Shown: positions 1-9,459 of the stretch, in pieces
Numbering within the stretch: the stretch's first letter is position 1
Layout: every line of letters starts with the position of its first letter
Source of the DNA: Listeria cossartiae subsp. cayugensis
GTDB lineage: Bacteria; Bacillota; Bacilli; Lactobacillales; Listeriaceae
Assembly: GCF_014229095.1 (NCBI RefSeq)
Contig: NZ_JAARZC010000001.1
Span: forward strand, 434,001-498,000
Length of the DNA: 64,000 bases
Reading direction: 5' to 3'
Translations under genes and position numbers: made by a program
Notes under the pieces: model-generated
The model's input: the letters and a program-made list of their open reading frames with translations, nothing else
Database searches by the model: none
Told to the model about the DNA's origin: nothing

Positions 1-1733
1 GTTCAGCACATACGTTTAAAGGGATGTCCGCAACGATGGGCTTCCAGCAGGTGGCTGATTTAACGCATGCAATGGAAAATGTACTAGATGAGGTACGCAA
101 TAATCGATTGGCTGTAACAGAACATTTGGTAGACATTATTTTTACATGTACATCTCATTTGGAAACAATGGTTTCGGATATCCAGCACGGTGGACAAGGC
201 GCGGCGGATATTTCGAAAACCGTAGCTGACTTAGAAGCGCTTTTACACCCTGAACAAGAAATAGATTTAGCGGTTGAGAAAACGTACCATATTGCCATTC
301 AAATTGAAGAAGCAGCTATTTTGAAAGCAGTGCGGGCGGTAATGTGTTTAGAGCGACTTGCGGAAATTGGAATTATTTCAGAAACAACGCCAGACAGAGA
401 AGCGATTGAGCTAGAAGAGTTTGAGCAGACATTCGAAGTGGTTTTAGAGTCAGCACAAACGAAAGAAGAAATCGAAGCGGTTGTCCTCGATATTTCTGAA
501 ATCGAAAAAGTGACTGTGACAGAAGAAGTGGAAGAAGTTCAGGTTATTGAACCAATCAAAAAAGCCGCAAAACAAACAACCAAACGATTAGAAAATAAAA
601 CCATTCGTGTACAACTTGAAAAAATCGAAAAGCTAATGAACGTTTTTGAAGAAAGCGTCATTGAACGGGCGAGAATTGATGAAATCGCAGAAAAAACGAA
701 TAACAAAGAATTGATGGAACATTTAGGACGATTCAGTTCCATCTCCAAAGAAATTCAAAACGGCTTACTGAATATGCGTATGGTGCCAGTGGACAGTGTT
801 TTCAATCGCTTTCCAAAAATGGTACGTACACTAGCCAAAGAATTAGGTAAGAAAATCGATTTAGTGATTGAAGGCGCAGATACGGAAGTCGATAAAATCG
901 TCATTGATGAAATTGGCGACCCACTTGTTCATTTAATCCGTAATTCGGTAGACCACGGCGCTGAAACAGTCGAAGTGAGACGTAAAAACGGGAAAAATGA
1001 AACCGCCACAATTAATCTAAAAGCTTTCCATAGTGGCAACAATGTCGTGATTGAGATTGCGGATGACGGTGCGGGAATCAATAAGCGCAAAGTTTTAGAA
1101 AAAGCGATTGCGAAAAATGTCGTTACACGCGCAGAATCAACGAAAATGACAGATGCGGAAATTTTTGATTTATTATTTGATTCCGGTTTCAGTACTGCGG
1201 ATCAAGTATCGGATCTTTCTGGCCGAGGCGTGGGACTAGATGTTGTCCGTAATACGATTCTCAAAATCGGCGGAAAAATCAGCGTAGAATCAAGTGAAAA
1301 TGCTGGTTCGACGTTCCGAATTGAGATTCCGCTAACTTTATCCATCATCCAGTCGATGCTCGTTGCAACATCGGAACGCCGCTATGCTGTGCCACTTGCG
1401 AACGTAGCCGAAGCTATCACAATTAATCCAGCGGACATTCAACATGTTCACGGCAAAGACTTAATCAACTATCGTGAAACAATTATCGAAGTACTCGACT
1501 TAGGCGAATGCTTCCACGAAACAGCTTTAACAGACACAGATGAATTACTTTTACTCGTTGTTAAAAATGCCAAGCGAACTTTTGGACTTATTATTAAGGA
1601 TATTATCGGTCAACGGGAAATTGTTTTAAAAACACTTGGCGGCTTTTTCAGCGAAAGTCAAATTGCCTTTTCTGGGGCAACGATTTTAGGCGATGGTCGT
1701 GTCGTATTAATTTTAAATTTAGAAACATTTTAA
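1..1733 (+). CDS. cheA: Chemotaxis histidine kinase CheA (5' end missing)
   Basis: CheA autophosphorylates on a P1-domain histidine and passes the phosphate to CheY (and CheB) in receptor arrays at the cell pole. The reading frame is open from base 3, so the gene starts before the window; 576 residues are visible and roughly 40 are missing. The phospho-accepting His of the HTFKGMS motif is coded at bases 9-11. Further on come the dimerisation helices, the ATPase N-box (HLIRNSVDHG), G1 (DDGAGI) and G2 (GRGVGLDVV) boxes, and a C-terminal CheW-like P5 domain. The stop is 9 bases before the next gene, which fits one long flagellar/chemotaxis operon. Identification is secure. Confidence 0.97.
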   Translation, partial: SAHTFKGMSATMGFQQVADLTHAMENVLDEVRNNRLAVTEHLVDIIFTCTSHLETMVSDIQHGGQGAADISKTVADLEALLHPEQEIDLAVEKTYHIAIQIEEAAILKAVRAVMCLERLAEIGIISETTPDREAIELEEFEQTFEVVLESAQTKEEIEAVVLDISEIEKVTVTEEVEEVQVIEPIKKAAKQTTKRLENKTIRVQLEKIEKLMNVFEESVIERARIDEIAEKTNNKELMEHLGRFSSISKEIQNGLLNMRMVPVDSVFNRFPKMVRTLAKELGKKIDLVIEGADTEVDKIVIDEIGDPLVHLIRNSVDHGAETVEVRRKNGKNETATINLKAFHSGNNVVIEIADDGAGINKRKVLEKAIAKNVVTRAESTKMTDAEIFDLLFDSGFSTADQVSDLSGRGVGLDVVRNTILKIGGKISVESSENAGSTFRIEIPLTLSIIQSMLVATSERRYAVPLANVAEAITINPADIQHVHGKDLINYRETIIEVLDLGECFHETALTDTDELLLLVVKNAKRTFGLIIKDIIGQREIVLKTLGGFFSESQIAFSGATILGDGRVVLILNLETF

Positions 1734-1742
1734 GGAGGAACC

Positions 1743-2045
1743 ATGATGGAACAAGTATTTCAAGTAGAACTTCCTGAATGGGAACCGAAAGAACCGAGCC
1801 AAGAAGGACGCGAAAAAGGCTCTATCCGCCAAGTAGATAACATTGGCGTTAACTTAATCGTCCGTCTTGGAAAAAAAGAAATGCCAGTAGGGGATATCGC
1901 CGAGTTAAGCATTGGCGATGTTCTCGAAGTGGAAAAGAAACCTGGCCACAAAGTCGAAATTTTCCTCGATGAAAAGAAAGTCGGCATCGGTGAAGCCATT
2001 TTGATGGACGAGAACTTCGGAATCGTTATTTCAGAAATCGACTAA
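1743..2045 (+). CDS. Small FliN/SpoA-domain flagellar switch protein
   Basis: A 100-residue protein made almost entirely of one SpoA (FliN C-terminal) domain, about residues 30-98, with the typical pattern of a small beta-barrel (VGDIAELSIGDVLEVEK...VEIFLDEKKVGIGEA). FliN-family proteins form the lower C-ring and dock the export ATPase complex. It starts at the first of two ATGs after AGGAGG. This is one of four SpoA-domain genes in this operon (also 5229, fliM, fliY), so its exact role (true FliN, or an accessory) cannot be decided from sequence. Confidence 0.85.
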   Translation: MMEQVFQVELPEWEPKEPSQEGREKGSIRQVDNIGVNLIVRLGKKEMPVGDIAELSIGDVLEVEKKPGHKVEIFLDEKKVGIGEAILMDENFGIVISEID

Positions 2046-2063
2046 AGAAAGAAGGCAAGTGAT

Positions 2064-2474
2064 TTGAAGCAAGAGGCGTATAACGCAGTGAAGATGAAAG
2101 TGGACCAAGAGAAAACAGCCATTTTGAAGGAATTGCAATTATTACTATCCAAACGGGAAAAAGTCACAGAAAAATTAGCGCACGAAAAAGAAGTCTATTA
2201 CTCAAGAACAAAAAAAGAAAGACTCCAAGTTGCGGTATTAGCCGGAAGTATGCAACTCGATGCCTTTTCACCAAGCCGCATTCAACAAATGGAGCGCGAA
2301 ATCACTCAAATTAGCCAGTACATTAAAAGCAATGAACAAATCTTAGAAAAGCTCGAGGAAAAAGGGAAACAGGCCAAAAAAATGTACGATGACACACGAA
2401 AAAAATGGCAACAGCTTGAAAATAAAAAAGAAGAACAAACATTACGCGATTTAAAAATGGTGCTATTAAAGTAA
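2064..2474 (+). CDS. Coiled-coil protein, probable FliJ
   Basis: A 136-residue, highly charged, nearly all-helical protein (Lys/Glu/Gln-rich heptads throughout) with no signal peptide or membrane segment. FliJ is the central-stalk-like coiled coil of the flagellar export ATPase; size, composition and a position directly upstream of a fliK-like gene match FliJ. The start is a TTG at 2064 with a purine-rich site (GAAGGCAAG) before it. Sequence divergence within the FliJ family is high, so the assignment is by length, coil structure and context rather than by a diagnostic motif. Confidence 0.6.
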   Translation: MKQEAYNAVKMKVDQEKTAILKELQLLLSKREKVTEKLAHEKEVYYSRTKKERLQVAVLAGSMQLDAFSPSRIQQMEREITQISQYIKSNEQILEKLEEKGKQAKKMYDDTRKKWQQLENKKEEQTLRDLKMVLLK

Positions 2475-2489
2475 AAGGGAGGAAAACGC

Positions 2490-3536
2490 ATGCTAATCCC
2501 AGATAATTTGCTACAACCACTCGTCGGAAAAAAACAGGTCGAACCAAAAGAATCGTTAGCAGAAGAATTAGTAGAACTGCCTTTTATTTCACTTTTAATG
2601 GAATATAGCCCTGCGCCGCTCTTAAAGGGAGAAGCGGATAACGGAGAACAGGCTACGATACCACTAAAAGAAATCGCCCAACCACTCGTTTCAGTCAAAC
2701 TACTCGACGATGCACCAGAAACGAAACTACAAGCAGCACCACTCGAACTCAAAGAAGTCAAAGAAACACTTGCGGCAATCGCCAAACAAGCAATTGATCA
2801 ACCCAAAATAGAAAACGCCCCGCAAGCTGTAGAAACTCCAGTAACAAACACACCGAAAGAACCCACAAAAAATACCACCCGAGAGCAACAACCGCCACCA
2901 GAACTTATCATACCTACAAAAGACTCACCTAAACTAGCCGAAAATGTTGCCAAAAATCAACCAACCCTTGCAAAACTACCTCAAGAAAAAGAAGCCGTGC
3001 AACTTTTCAAAGCGAGCATTAAAGAGCCAGTGATGGCGAAAGAAGAAGTAGCCGTCAAAAAGCCCGCAGAATCAAGCAATATTTGGCATGATACAGCTAA
3101 ACAACTCGCACCAGCTGCCAAACCCGAAGTCCCGGTCACGCTAAAACAACTCGATAAAACCATCACCGACCAAATCGAACAACTGCAAAAATTCCAAGTG
3201 AAACAAAATAAAGCCTTTTTCGCCATCCAGCCGGAGTCACTCGGAAAAGTCGAAGTTTTACTTAAAAAAATGCCCGATAAAATTTTTGTACATATCGAAT
3301 ATCAGGAACAAACGGCGAAACAAAAACTCGAACAGATGGCGCAAGATTTACATAATCGTTTCCGAGATCGCGGCGTAGAAGTTGCTGTCACAATGACGGA
3401 AAAACAAGCACCGAAAGAGAATGGTCAAGGCTCAGAAGGTCGACACCACGGTGAATCTAAAAAAGAAAAAGAACGCGAAAATCCACAGCACGAACAAGCT
3501 AAACAACAAGTATTTGATTTAGAGGAGGAGACGTAA
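2490..3536 (+). CDS. fliK: Flagellar hook-length control protein FliK
   Basis: FliK measures hook length and switches export specificity from hook to filament substrates. The 348-residue protein has a long low-complexity Pro/Glu/Lys/Gln-rich middle and a conserved C-terminal domain (about residues 245-310) beginning IQPESLGKVEVLL, the hallmark of the Flg_hook family. The C-terminal tail is very hydrophilic. It starts after GGGAGG and is followed at once by flgD, the usual fliK-flgD-flgE order of Firmicutes. Confidence 0.9.
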   Translation: MLIPDNLLQPLVGKKQVEPKESLAEELVELPFISLLMEYSPAPLLKGEADNGEQATIPLKEIAQPLVSVKLLDDAPETKLQAAPLELKEVKETLAAIAKQAIDQPKIENAPQAVETPVTNTPKEPTKNTTREQQPPPELIIPTKDSPKLAENVAKNQPTLAKLPQEKEAVQLFKASIKEPVMAKEEVAVKKPAESSNIWHDTAKQLAPAAKPEVPVTLKQLDKTITDQIEQLQKFQVKQNKAFFAIQPESLGKVEVLLKKMPDKIFVHIEYQEQTAKQKLEQMAQDLHNRFRDRGVEVAVTMTEKQAPKENGQGSEGRHHGESKKEKERENPQHEQAKQQVFDLEEET

Positions 3537-3537
3537 T

Positions 3538-3960
3538 TTGGACGGAATTAGTAGTTTATCAGGAGCAGGCCAGAATGCGAATAATGAAGTGACATCTAGC
3601 GTATCGAAAACGCTCGGCAAAGATGACTTTATGAAACTATTTTTAACAAGCTTACAATATCAAGATCCATCGAGCCCGCTTGATACGAATGAAATGATGT
3701 CGCAAATGGCGCAACTTTCCTTAATGGAGCAAGTTGCCAATATGACCACTGCCGTAGATAAGCTTTCTGAACAAGCGCAAAACTCCGCCTTGCAATCCGC
3801 CGTTAATTTCATCGGTAAAGATATAAAAGGTGTTTCGCTAAACGGCGAAGTAATCAGCGGCAAAGTCGAAAGCGTTCAACAAACGACAAATGGCGTCATG
3901 CTGAAATTAAAAGATAACGATAGCCTCGTGCCAATGACATATGTAACAGAAATTAATTAA
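3538..3960 (+). CDS. flgD: Hook cap protein FlgD
   Basis: FlgD is the scaffold that caps the growing hook and promotes FlgE polymerisation. The 140-residue protein contains the conserved N-terminal block (LGKDDFMKLFLTSLQYQDP...LDTNEMMSQMAQLSLMEQ), which defines the family. It is short because the central Ig/Tudor part found in enterobacterial FlgD is reduced, as is usual in Bacillales. The start is TTG at 3538, placed just after AGGAGGAG that lies within the end of fliK. Confidence 0.95.
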   Translation: MDGISSLSGAGQNANNEVTSSVSKTLGKDDFMKLFLTSLQYQDPSSPLDTNEMMSQMAQLSLMEQVANMTTAVDKLSEQAQNSALQSAVNFIGKDIKGVSLNGEVISGKVESVQQTTNGVMLKLKDNDSLVPMTYVTEIN

Positions 3961-3979
3961 AAATTTGGGAGTGTGAATT

Positions 3980-5215
3980 ATGAATCAAACTATGTATACA
4001 GCTATTTCTGGGATGAATGCGTTCCAGCAAGCATTATCAGTAACGTCAAATAATATTGCCAATGCCAACACGACAGGATACAAAAAACAAAGCGTCGTTT
4101 TCAATGATTTACTTTACCAAAACACAATGGGATCTGTTGCAGGCGGACTTTACGCTGGAACAAACCCAATGAGTTTTGGTTCCGGTTCGAAAATTGGTGC
4201 GATTTTGACCGATTATACAGCGGGTTCGCCGACATCTACTGGCAGAAACAAAGATGCAGCACTACAAGGTCGTGGCTTTTTCATCGCGGGCGATAATGCA
4301 GGGGGCAATATCGTTTACACGCGTGACGGGAGCTTCGCCGTTTCCGACAACAATTATTTAACTACTCAACAAGGGAAATACGTAATGGGTTACGCAACAG
4401 ACAAAAATGGTAACGTTTTAAACGGTAATTTACAACCAATTCAAATTCCGCTAAATAGCGCCATTCCAGGGGAAGCAACAAAAAATGGTAGTTTAAGCGG
4501 TAACATCCCACTTGACTGGGGCGAAAAAGATACGATTTCTTCCGAGCTTTCTGTATACGATAATGCTGGTGGAAAACATAAACTTCAAGTCAATATGAAA
4601 TCTGCTACACCGGATGCGAGCGGCAATGTTTCCTACGAATATGAAATTCAAATGGACGGAAAAGCATTAACGCCTCCAGTGACAGGAACGCTAAATTACA
4701 ATGCGCAAGGCGAACTAACAAACCCTGACGCACTTAAAAATATCCAAATTAATTCCACCGTTAACGGCAAACAAGTCAATATGGGCTTAAACCTGAGTGG
4801 CTTAACCAACTACGGAACAAACCAAGTATTCTCACCAACTTCTGACGGTAAAGGCGCTGCAACTGTAAAAGACTACGCAGTAACGGATGCTGGCTACATT
4901 GCAGTTAGCTACTCAGATGGTACCGTTATTCCAGTGGCCCAACTGGCGGTTGCTACTTTCTCCAATGAAGACGGCTTAGTCAAAATGGGGAATGGCGAAT
5001 ATCTTCCAGGATTATCTTCTGGTGATGCAGTATACGGTGTAGCTGGTCAAAATGGTGCTGGCGGAATCAGCGGTTCTTCCCTAGAAGGATCAAACGTAGA
5101 TTTGTCCCGTGAATTCGTTAACTTAATGACATATCAAAGTGGTTTCCAAGGGAATACAAAAGTTATTCGTGTGGCGGATGACGTGATGAAACAAATTGTG
5201 AACTTGATTCAGTAG
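3980..5215 (+). CDS. flgE: Flagellar hook protein FlgE
   Basis: Structural subunit of the hook, the universal joint between rod and filament. The 411-residue protein has the N-terminal rod-type motif (AISGMNAFQQALSVTSNNIANANTTGYK), a long FlgF/G-type middle domain and the conserved C-terminal helix (LEGSNVDLSREFVNLMTYQSGFQGNTKVI). Both ends form the coiled-coil D0 core and the length is normal. The ATG start is preceded by GGGAGTG. Confidence 0.98.
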   Translation: MNQTMYTAISGMNAFQQALSVTSNNIANANTTGYKKQSVVFNDLLYQNTMGSVAGGLYAGTNPMSFGSGSKIGAILTDYTAGSPTSTGRNKDAALQGRGFFIAGDNAGGNIVYTRDGSFAVSDNNYLTTQQGKYVMGYATDKNGNVLNGNLQPIQIPLNSAIPGEATKNGSLSGNIPLDWGEKDTISSELSVYDNAGGKHKLQVNMKSATPDASGNVSYEYEIQMDGKALTPPVTGTLNYNAQGELTNPDALKNIQINSTVNGKQVNMGLNLSGLTNYGTNQVFSPTSDGKGAATVKDYAVTDAGYIAVSYSDGTVIPVAQLAVATFSNEDGLVKMGNGEYLPGLSSGDAVYGVAGQNGAGGISGSSLEGSNVDLSREFVNLMTYQSGFQGNTKVIRVADDVMKQIVNLIQ

Positions 5216-5228
5216 GGAGTTTAGCTAA

Positions 5229-5465
5229 ATGAAAATTAATCATACTATTCCACTCAGAATCGACTTCGAGTTAGGACGTACGAAACAGCCAGTCGGTAGT
5301 TTGCTAGATGTAAAAAAAGGGACTGTTTTCCGGTTAGAAGATTCTACAGCCAATGTGGTCAAAATTACTATTTCCGGCAAATGCATCGGTTACGGCGAGA
5401 TTTTGACAAAAGACGGCAAGATGTTTGTCAAAATAACGAAATTAGGAGAGGGAAGTTCTTCATGA
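5229..5465 (+). CDS. Very small SpoA-domain switch protein
   Basis: 78 residues consisting only of a SpoA/FliN-type barrel (PLRIDFELGRTKQPVGSLLDVKKGTVF... through CIGYGEILTKDGKMFVKI). It lies between flgE and fliM. Free-standing SpoA domains can assemble with full-length switch proteins, so it is probably a C-ring or export-gate docking subunit. B. subtilis has a different small protein (FlbD) at this place in its operon; this one is not FlbD by sequence. The exact role is unassigned. Confidence 0.75.
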   Translation: MKINHTIPLRIDFELGRTKQPVGSLLDVKKGTVFRLEDSTANVVKITISGKCIGYGEILTKDGKMFVKITKLGEGSSS

Positions 5466-5485
5466 GAGCTAGGGAGTGACAAAAA

Positions 5486-6478
5486 ATGAGCGATAAATTA
5501 AGTCAAGAACAAATTGACGCCCTGCTTTCCCAAATGAGTGAAGGTAAGGTAGTCGATGAAAGTACGGAAATTGGCGACTTTGGGCGCTTTCATCCCTATG
5601 ACTTTCATAAACCAGAGAAATTTGGTGCGGAACACCTCGAAAGCTTAAAGACGATTGCATCCGCCTTTACGAAAAAAAGTATGGAGTTTGTTTCCCAGCG
5701 TATTCGGATTCCAATTCATACCGAAGCAACCCTTGCGGATCAAGTGTCTTTTGCGAGTGGTTATATCGAAACAATGCCGAACGATAGTTACATTTTCTGC
5801 ATTATCGATCTTGGAAATCCGGAGCTCGGCCAAATTATTATCGAACTCGATTTAGCTTATATCATTTATATTCATGAATGTTTATCTGGCGGAAATCCAA
5901 AACGAAAATTGAGCGAGCGTAGACTGTTATCCGTTTTTGAAGAGCTGACGTTGAAATCTATTTTGGAAAAATTTTGCGAGGCGCTCAAAGATAGCTTTAA
6001 ATCGGTGCATCCAATCTCACCAGAAATCGTTAATATCGAAACCAACCCAGCGCTTCTACGTGTGACATCACCGAACGACATGATGGCGCTTGTTAGTGTC
6101 GATATTAAATCGGAGTTCTGGATCAGTACAATGCGTATTGGCGTGCCATTTTTCTCGGTGGAAGAGATTATGAATAAGCTAGAAAATGTTGTGGAATACA
6201 CGTTTGATAAACGACGGAACTTTGATGCGGAAGTCGAGCAAGAATTGCATCAAGTCGAAAAAGAAGCGCGCATTCGTGTGGGTGAAATTAAAACAACGTG
6301 GAAAGAGCTCAACAAACTTGAAGTAGGCGACGTCCTTCTAACAGAAACACACATACGCGATACACTCAAAGGCTATGTCACCGAAAAATGGAAATTTGAA
6401 TGTTATATGGGAAAAAGTGGTAACCAAAAAGCCGTTAAATTTATGCGTCATACAGGGCGGACAGAGCAGGAGAGGTAG
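5486..6478 (+). CDS. fliM: Flagellar motor switch protein FliM
   Basis: FliM forms the middle C-ring and binds CheY-P to switch rotation. The 330-residue protein starts with the CheY-binding peptide (LSQEQIDALLSQM, residues 5-17), followed by the CheC-like middle domain (about 45-230) and a C-terminal SpoA domain (about 250-320). Length is standard. The gene abuts fliY two bases downstream, suggesting coupled translation of partners that share the C-ring. Confidence 0.97.
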   Translation: MSDKLSQEQIDALLSQMSEGKVVDESTEIGDFGRFHPYDFHKPEKFGAEHLESLKTIASAFTKKSMEFVSQRIRIPIHTEATLADQVSFASGYIETMPNDSYIFCIIDLGNPELGQIIIELDLAYIIYIHECLSGGNPKRKLSERRLLSVFEELTLKSILEKFCEALKDSFKSVHPISPEIVNIETNPALLRVTSPNDMMALVSVDIKSEFWISTMRIGVPFFSVEEIMNKLENVVEYTFDKRRNFDAEVEQELHQVEKEARIRVGEIKTTWKELNKLEVGDVLLTETHIRDTLKGYVTEKWKFECYMGKSGNQKAVKFMRHTGRTEQER

Positions 6479-6480
6479 AA

Positions 6481-8028
6481 GTGGAGCAATTACTAGAGAA
6501 AAATATCACGCAAATGGAACTAGATGTGATAGGAGAAATCGCCAATATTTCGTTTGGCTCAGCTTCTACGGTCTTATCTGATTTACTACACCAACAAGTC
6601 ACCATTTCAACACCAAAAGTTGAGATTGTTGATTTATATAATACGAAAGACATTGATATTCCACATGTCGTGTTAGAAGTGAATTTCCATAAAGGAATCG
6701 AAATGCGGAATTTATTTGTTCTGCAATCAGAAGTGGCTGCGGCTATCGCGGACTTAATGATGATGGGCGATGGCAACATTGATCCAAACGAAGAACTTTC
6801 GGAACTTCATCTCAGCGCCGTGCAAGAAGCGATGAACCAAATGATGGGACATTCCGCCACTGCGATGAGCAATATGTTTGGCGAAATGATTGATATTACG
6901 ACACCAGACATTAAAGTAATCGCGCTAAAAGAGCAATTAGAAGACACGAACGACCAAACGATGATAAAAGTCGGCTTTGATTTAATTATCGGGGACTTAA
7001 TTACGTCTAATTTAATGCAGTTGATTCCCATTGATAAAGGGCGCGAACTCGCAAAAAGACTACTTGGCGATGCAGTTCCAGAACCAGCGCCTGTCAAAGA
7101 AGAAATCAGCTTAACTGCCGAAGAATTAGATGTATTTTTAGAAGTATGTAATATCGGGATTGGTTCTGCTTCAACTGTTTTATCGAAATTACTTAATCGT
7201 AAAGTATCGCTGCAAATCCCAACAGCGCGTGTGATTGATAGCAAAGAGTTCGAGTTTAATGAGCGTCCTTGCCTTGTAACAAGCGTGGAATTTGTCGAAG
7301 GGCTACGCTCAAGCAACACCTTTATCATTAGCAAAAATGCTGCCCTAATCATGGCGGATTTGATGATGATGGGAGACGGCATGGTTCAAGAAGATGCTGA
7401 GCTGACAGAACTGGAAGTCAGCGCAGTGCAAGAATTAATGAACCAAATGATGGGCTTCTCGGCTACAGCAATGTCAGAAATGCTCGGAACAAAAATTGAT
7501 ATTAGCCCGCCAACAATGGAATTCTGCAATTTCGGCGATACGATGATTCAAAAAAATATCGAGGAAGGGAAAACAGTCGAAGTTATTTTCCCACTCGAAG
7601 TAGAAGGCCTACTAAAAACGCCAATGTATCAAATTTTTAATCCAGCAGCGGCGAAAGAAATGGCACAATTAATGCTCGCTATTCAAGCCGAAGAAGTTGC
7701 AGAGAAAGAAGTAAGCATTCCAGCAGAAATAATCGAACCAGAAAAAACAGCTGAACCAATACAGCCAATAGTAATTGAAGAAAAAGAAACACTTTCCGAA
7801 ATGGAACAAATTTTGGAAGATATTCCCGTAACACTTGAAGTGGTATTCGGCACAGCAAAAGTAAAACTCGAGAAATTTATCTCTTGGTGTGAAAAAGATG
7901 TGATTATCTTGAAAGAAAGCATGAATGAACCGCTTGTCTTAGCGCTGAATGGCGTGACGATTGGCAAAGGGATTTTAGTTCGAGTAGATGATCATTTTGG
8001 CATACAAATGACTGAGTTAGTAAGGTGA
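6481..8028 (+). CDS. fliY: Motor switch phosphatase FliY with two CheC modules
   Basis: FliY combines CheY-P phosphatase modules with a FliN-like C-terminus. The 515-residue protein shows two tandem CheC/CheX-type units (about residues 10-195 and 212-400). Each carries LMMMGDG and then S-A-V-Q-E-x-M-N-Q-M-M-G, the E/N pair used for dephosphorylation. A linker rich in Glu/Pro follows, then a SpoA domain (about 440-513). Unlike B. subtilis FliY there is no EIDALL CheY-binding peptide at the N-terminus; only FliM has one here. The start is GTG at 6481. The last four bases overlap the next gene. Confidence 0.93.
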   Translation: MEQLLEKNITQMELDVIGEIANISFGSASTVLSDLLHQQVTISTPKVEIVDLYNTKDIDIPHVVLEVNFHKGIEMRNLFVLQSEVAAAIADLMMMGDGNIDPNEELSELHLSAVQEAMNQMMGHSATAMSNMFGEMIDITTPDIKVIALKEQLEDTNDQTMIKVGFDLIIGDLITSNLMQLIPIDKGRELAKRLLGDAVPEPAPVKEEISLTAEELDVFLEVCNIGIGSASTVLSKLLNRKVSLQIPTARVIDSKEFEFNERPCLVTSVEFVEGLRSSNTFIISKNAALIMADLMMMGDGMVQEDAELTELEVSAVQELMNQMMGFSATAMSEMLGTKIDISPPTMEFCNFGDTMIQKNIEEGKTVEVIFPLEVEGLLKTPMYQIFNPAAAKEMAQLMLAIQAEEVAEKEVSIPAEIIEPEKTAEPIQPIVIEEKETLSEMEQILEDIPVTLEVVFGTAKVKLEKFISWCEKDVIILKESMNEPLVLALNGVTIGKGILVRVDDHFGIQMTELVR

Positions 8029-9437
8029 AAAATGTGCGAAAACTTGGACTGATGACAATTTTATTTTGGATGTTTTTTTCGGTTCAAGCTTTTGCAGCAG
8101 ACCAGGAACCTCCGATGATATCGCTTGAAAAGGAACAGCGGATTTTTACATCTGGTGAAGTGATTACATTCCATACTGAAAATACGGCAAATCTGAAAAT
8201 TGTTTTGGTGAATGAACATGGGCAGAAAAGGTCGCTGGACGGCGAGGCGTATACGGTAACGGACTGGGATTTGGACGGGGATTACCGAGCTGAAATTTTT
8301 AAGGTGGGGAGCGTGGAACCGGTTGTGACTGTTGCTGATTTGTTTGAAGTGAAACAGCGCGGAGAAGTTGCAAAAGATGAAACGGCGCCTAGTTTGAAAA
8401 AATTGGAAATAGCGCACGATGAAGCTGTCTTATTAACGAGCGTACTTTCTGTATCAGCTGATTTGGTTGACGCCGAATCTGGTGTGAAACAAGCGACATT
8501 ACTTATCCGTAGCGAATCTCATGAGTCGGAAATCGAACTTGTGCAAAATGGCTGGACTGGAAGGTTTGACGGCGAAGTCACGTTAGAAAAATTTCGACTA
8601 GGGGAGCGACTCACTTTTCAATTAAAATTAGTTGATTTTGCGGAGAATGAAACTACGCTCGATTTAGAAAATAGCGTGTCAATATACCAACCGAAAGCAC
8701 CTGTTTTGAGTTATGACGGCAGTGAAATAACGGATAAGCAGAAAAAAATTATCCAAGCCGGGCAGCAAATCGAACTAACTCTCGACAAATATACAACTGA
8801 ATTTCCTAAGCTAGAAACAACAAATGGCGAAACAATCTCGCTAAAATGGCAAGAAACAGCGACCGAATGGAAAGGAAGCCTCACTATACCAGCAGAGTTA
8901 TCAGGTGAAATCGTCCGAATCCAAGGAATGAGTCAAGCAATGCTCATCCGTTCCACGAGTGAACCATTCGGCGAAATTCAGCTAGTAAAGAATACTATTT
9001 TAACAGGTATCATTCAGCCTGATTTCACTTTGATTTCTTCTTTGTATATCGAAGTGAACGGTCAAAAATTCCCCGTCAAGCGCACAGAAAATCGCTTCAT
9101 AAGTAAAGAAATCACGACAACTGGAAAAGTCACACTACACTGGACGGATTGGGATGGTCAAATTTATTCTGAACAAATCAACCAAGAAATCACACCCGTA
9201 ATACCGGCACGAGACAAAGAAATAATCGCACCACCATCCGTAATACCAAACGAAAAAGAACCGATACTAACAACACCTGCCGCCAAACCATCTGTTGAGT
9301 CGCGGGAAAACGCACCGAAAAAGCAGGTGAAGAAAGAAACCTCAACTAAAAAAAAATCAAGCAGTATCCCGTTTTGGATTCCAGCGCTTATGATTATTGG
9401 CGTTATTATTTTTTCGGGTAATAGAGCAATGAAATAA
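8025..9437 (+). CDS. Unknown exported, C-terminally membrane-anchored protein in flagellar operon
   Basis: Function not recognised. The 470-residue product has a signal peptide (residues 1-25, ending AFAAD) and several beta-rich stretches resembling bacterial Ig-like repeats, such as APSLKKLEIAHDEAVLLTSVLSVSADLVD and a second unit about residue 130-220. A Pro/Lys linker follows and then one C-terminal transmembrane helix (about 448-465) with a short basic tail. It therefore displays a large domain outside the membrane. The GTG start overlaps the fliY stop by four bases, indicating translational coupling and a motility-linked role such as a wall or motor-periphery scaffold (inference). Confidence 0.75.
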   Translation: MKNVRKLGLMTILFWMFFSVQAFAADQEPPMISLEKEQRIFTSGEVITFHTENTANLKIVLVNEHGQKRSLDGEAYTVTDWDLDGDYRAEIFKVGSVEPVVTVADLFEVKQRGEVAKDETAPSLKKLEIAHDEAVLLTSVLSVSADLVDAESGVKQATLLIRSESHESEIELVQNGWTGRFDGEVTLEKFRLGERLTFQLKLVDFAENETTLDLENSVSIYQPKAPVLSYDGSEITDKQKKIIQAGQQIELTLDKYTTEFPKLETTNGETISLKWQETATEWKGSLTIPAELSGEIVRIQGMSQAMLIRSTSEPFGEIQLVKNTILTGIIQPDFTLISSLYIEVNGQKFPVKRTENRFISKEITTTGKVTLHWTDWDGQIYSEQINQEITPVIPARDKEIIAPPSVIPNEKEPILTTPAAKPSVESRENAPKKQVKKETSTKKKSSSIPFWIPALMIIGVIIFSGNRAMK

Positions 9438-9459
9438 AAGCAGAAGTGAGGTGGACGGA

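Noticed and set aside
2306-2785. 159-residue minus-strand ORF across the fliJ/fliK junction
   Set aside because: Ser/Phe-rich shadow translation of Glu/Lys-rich helical genes on the other strand, with no start signal.
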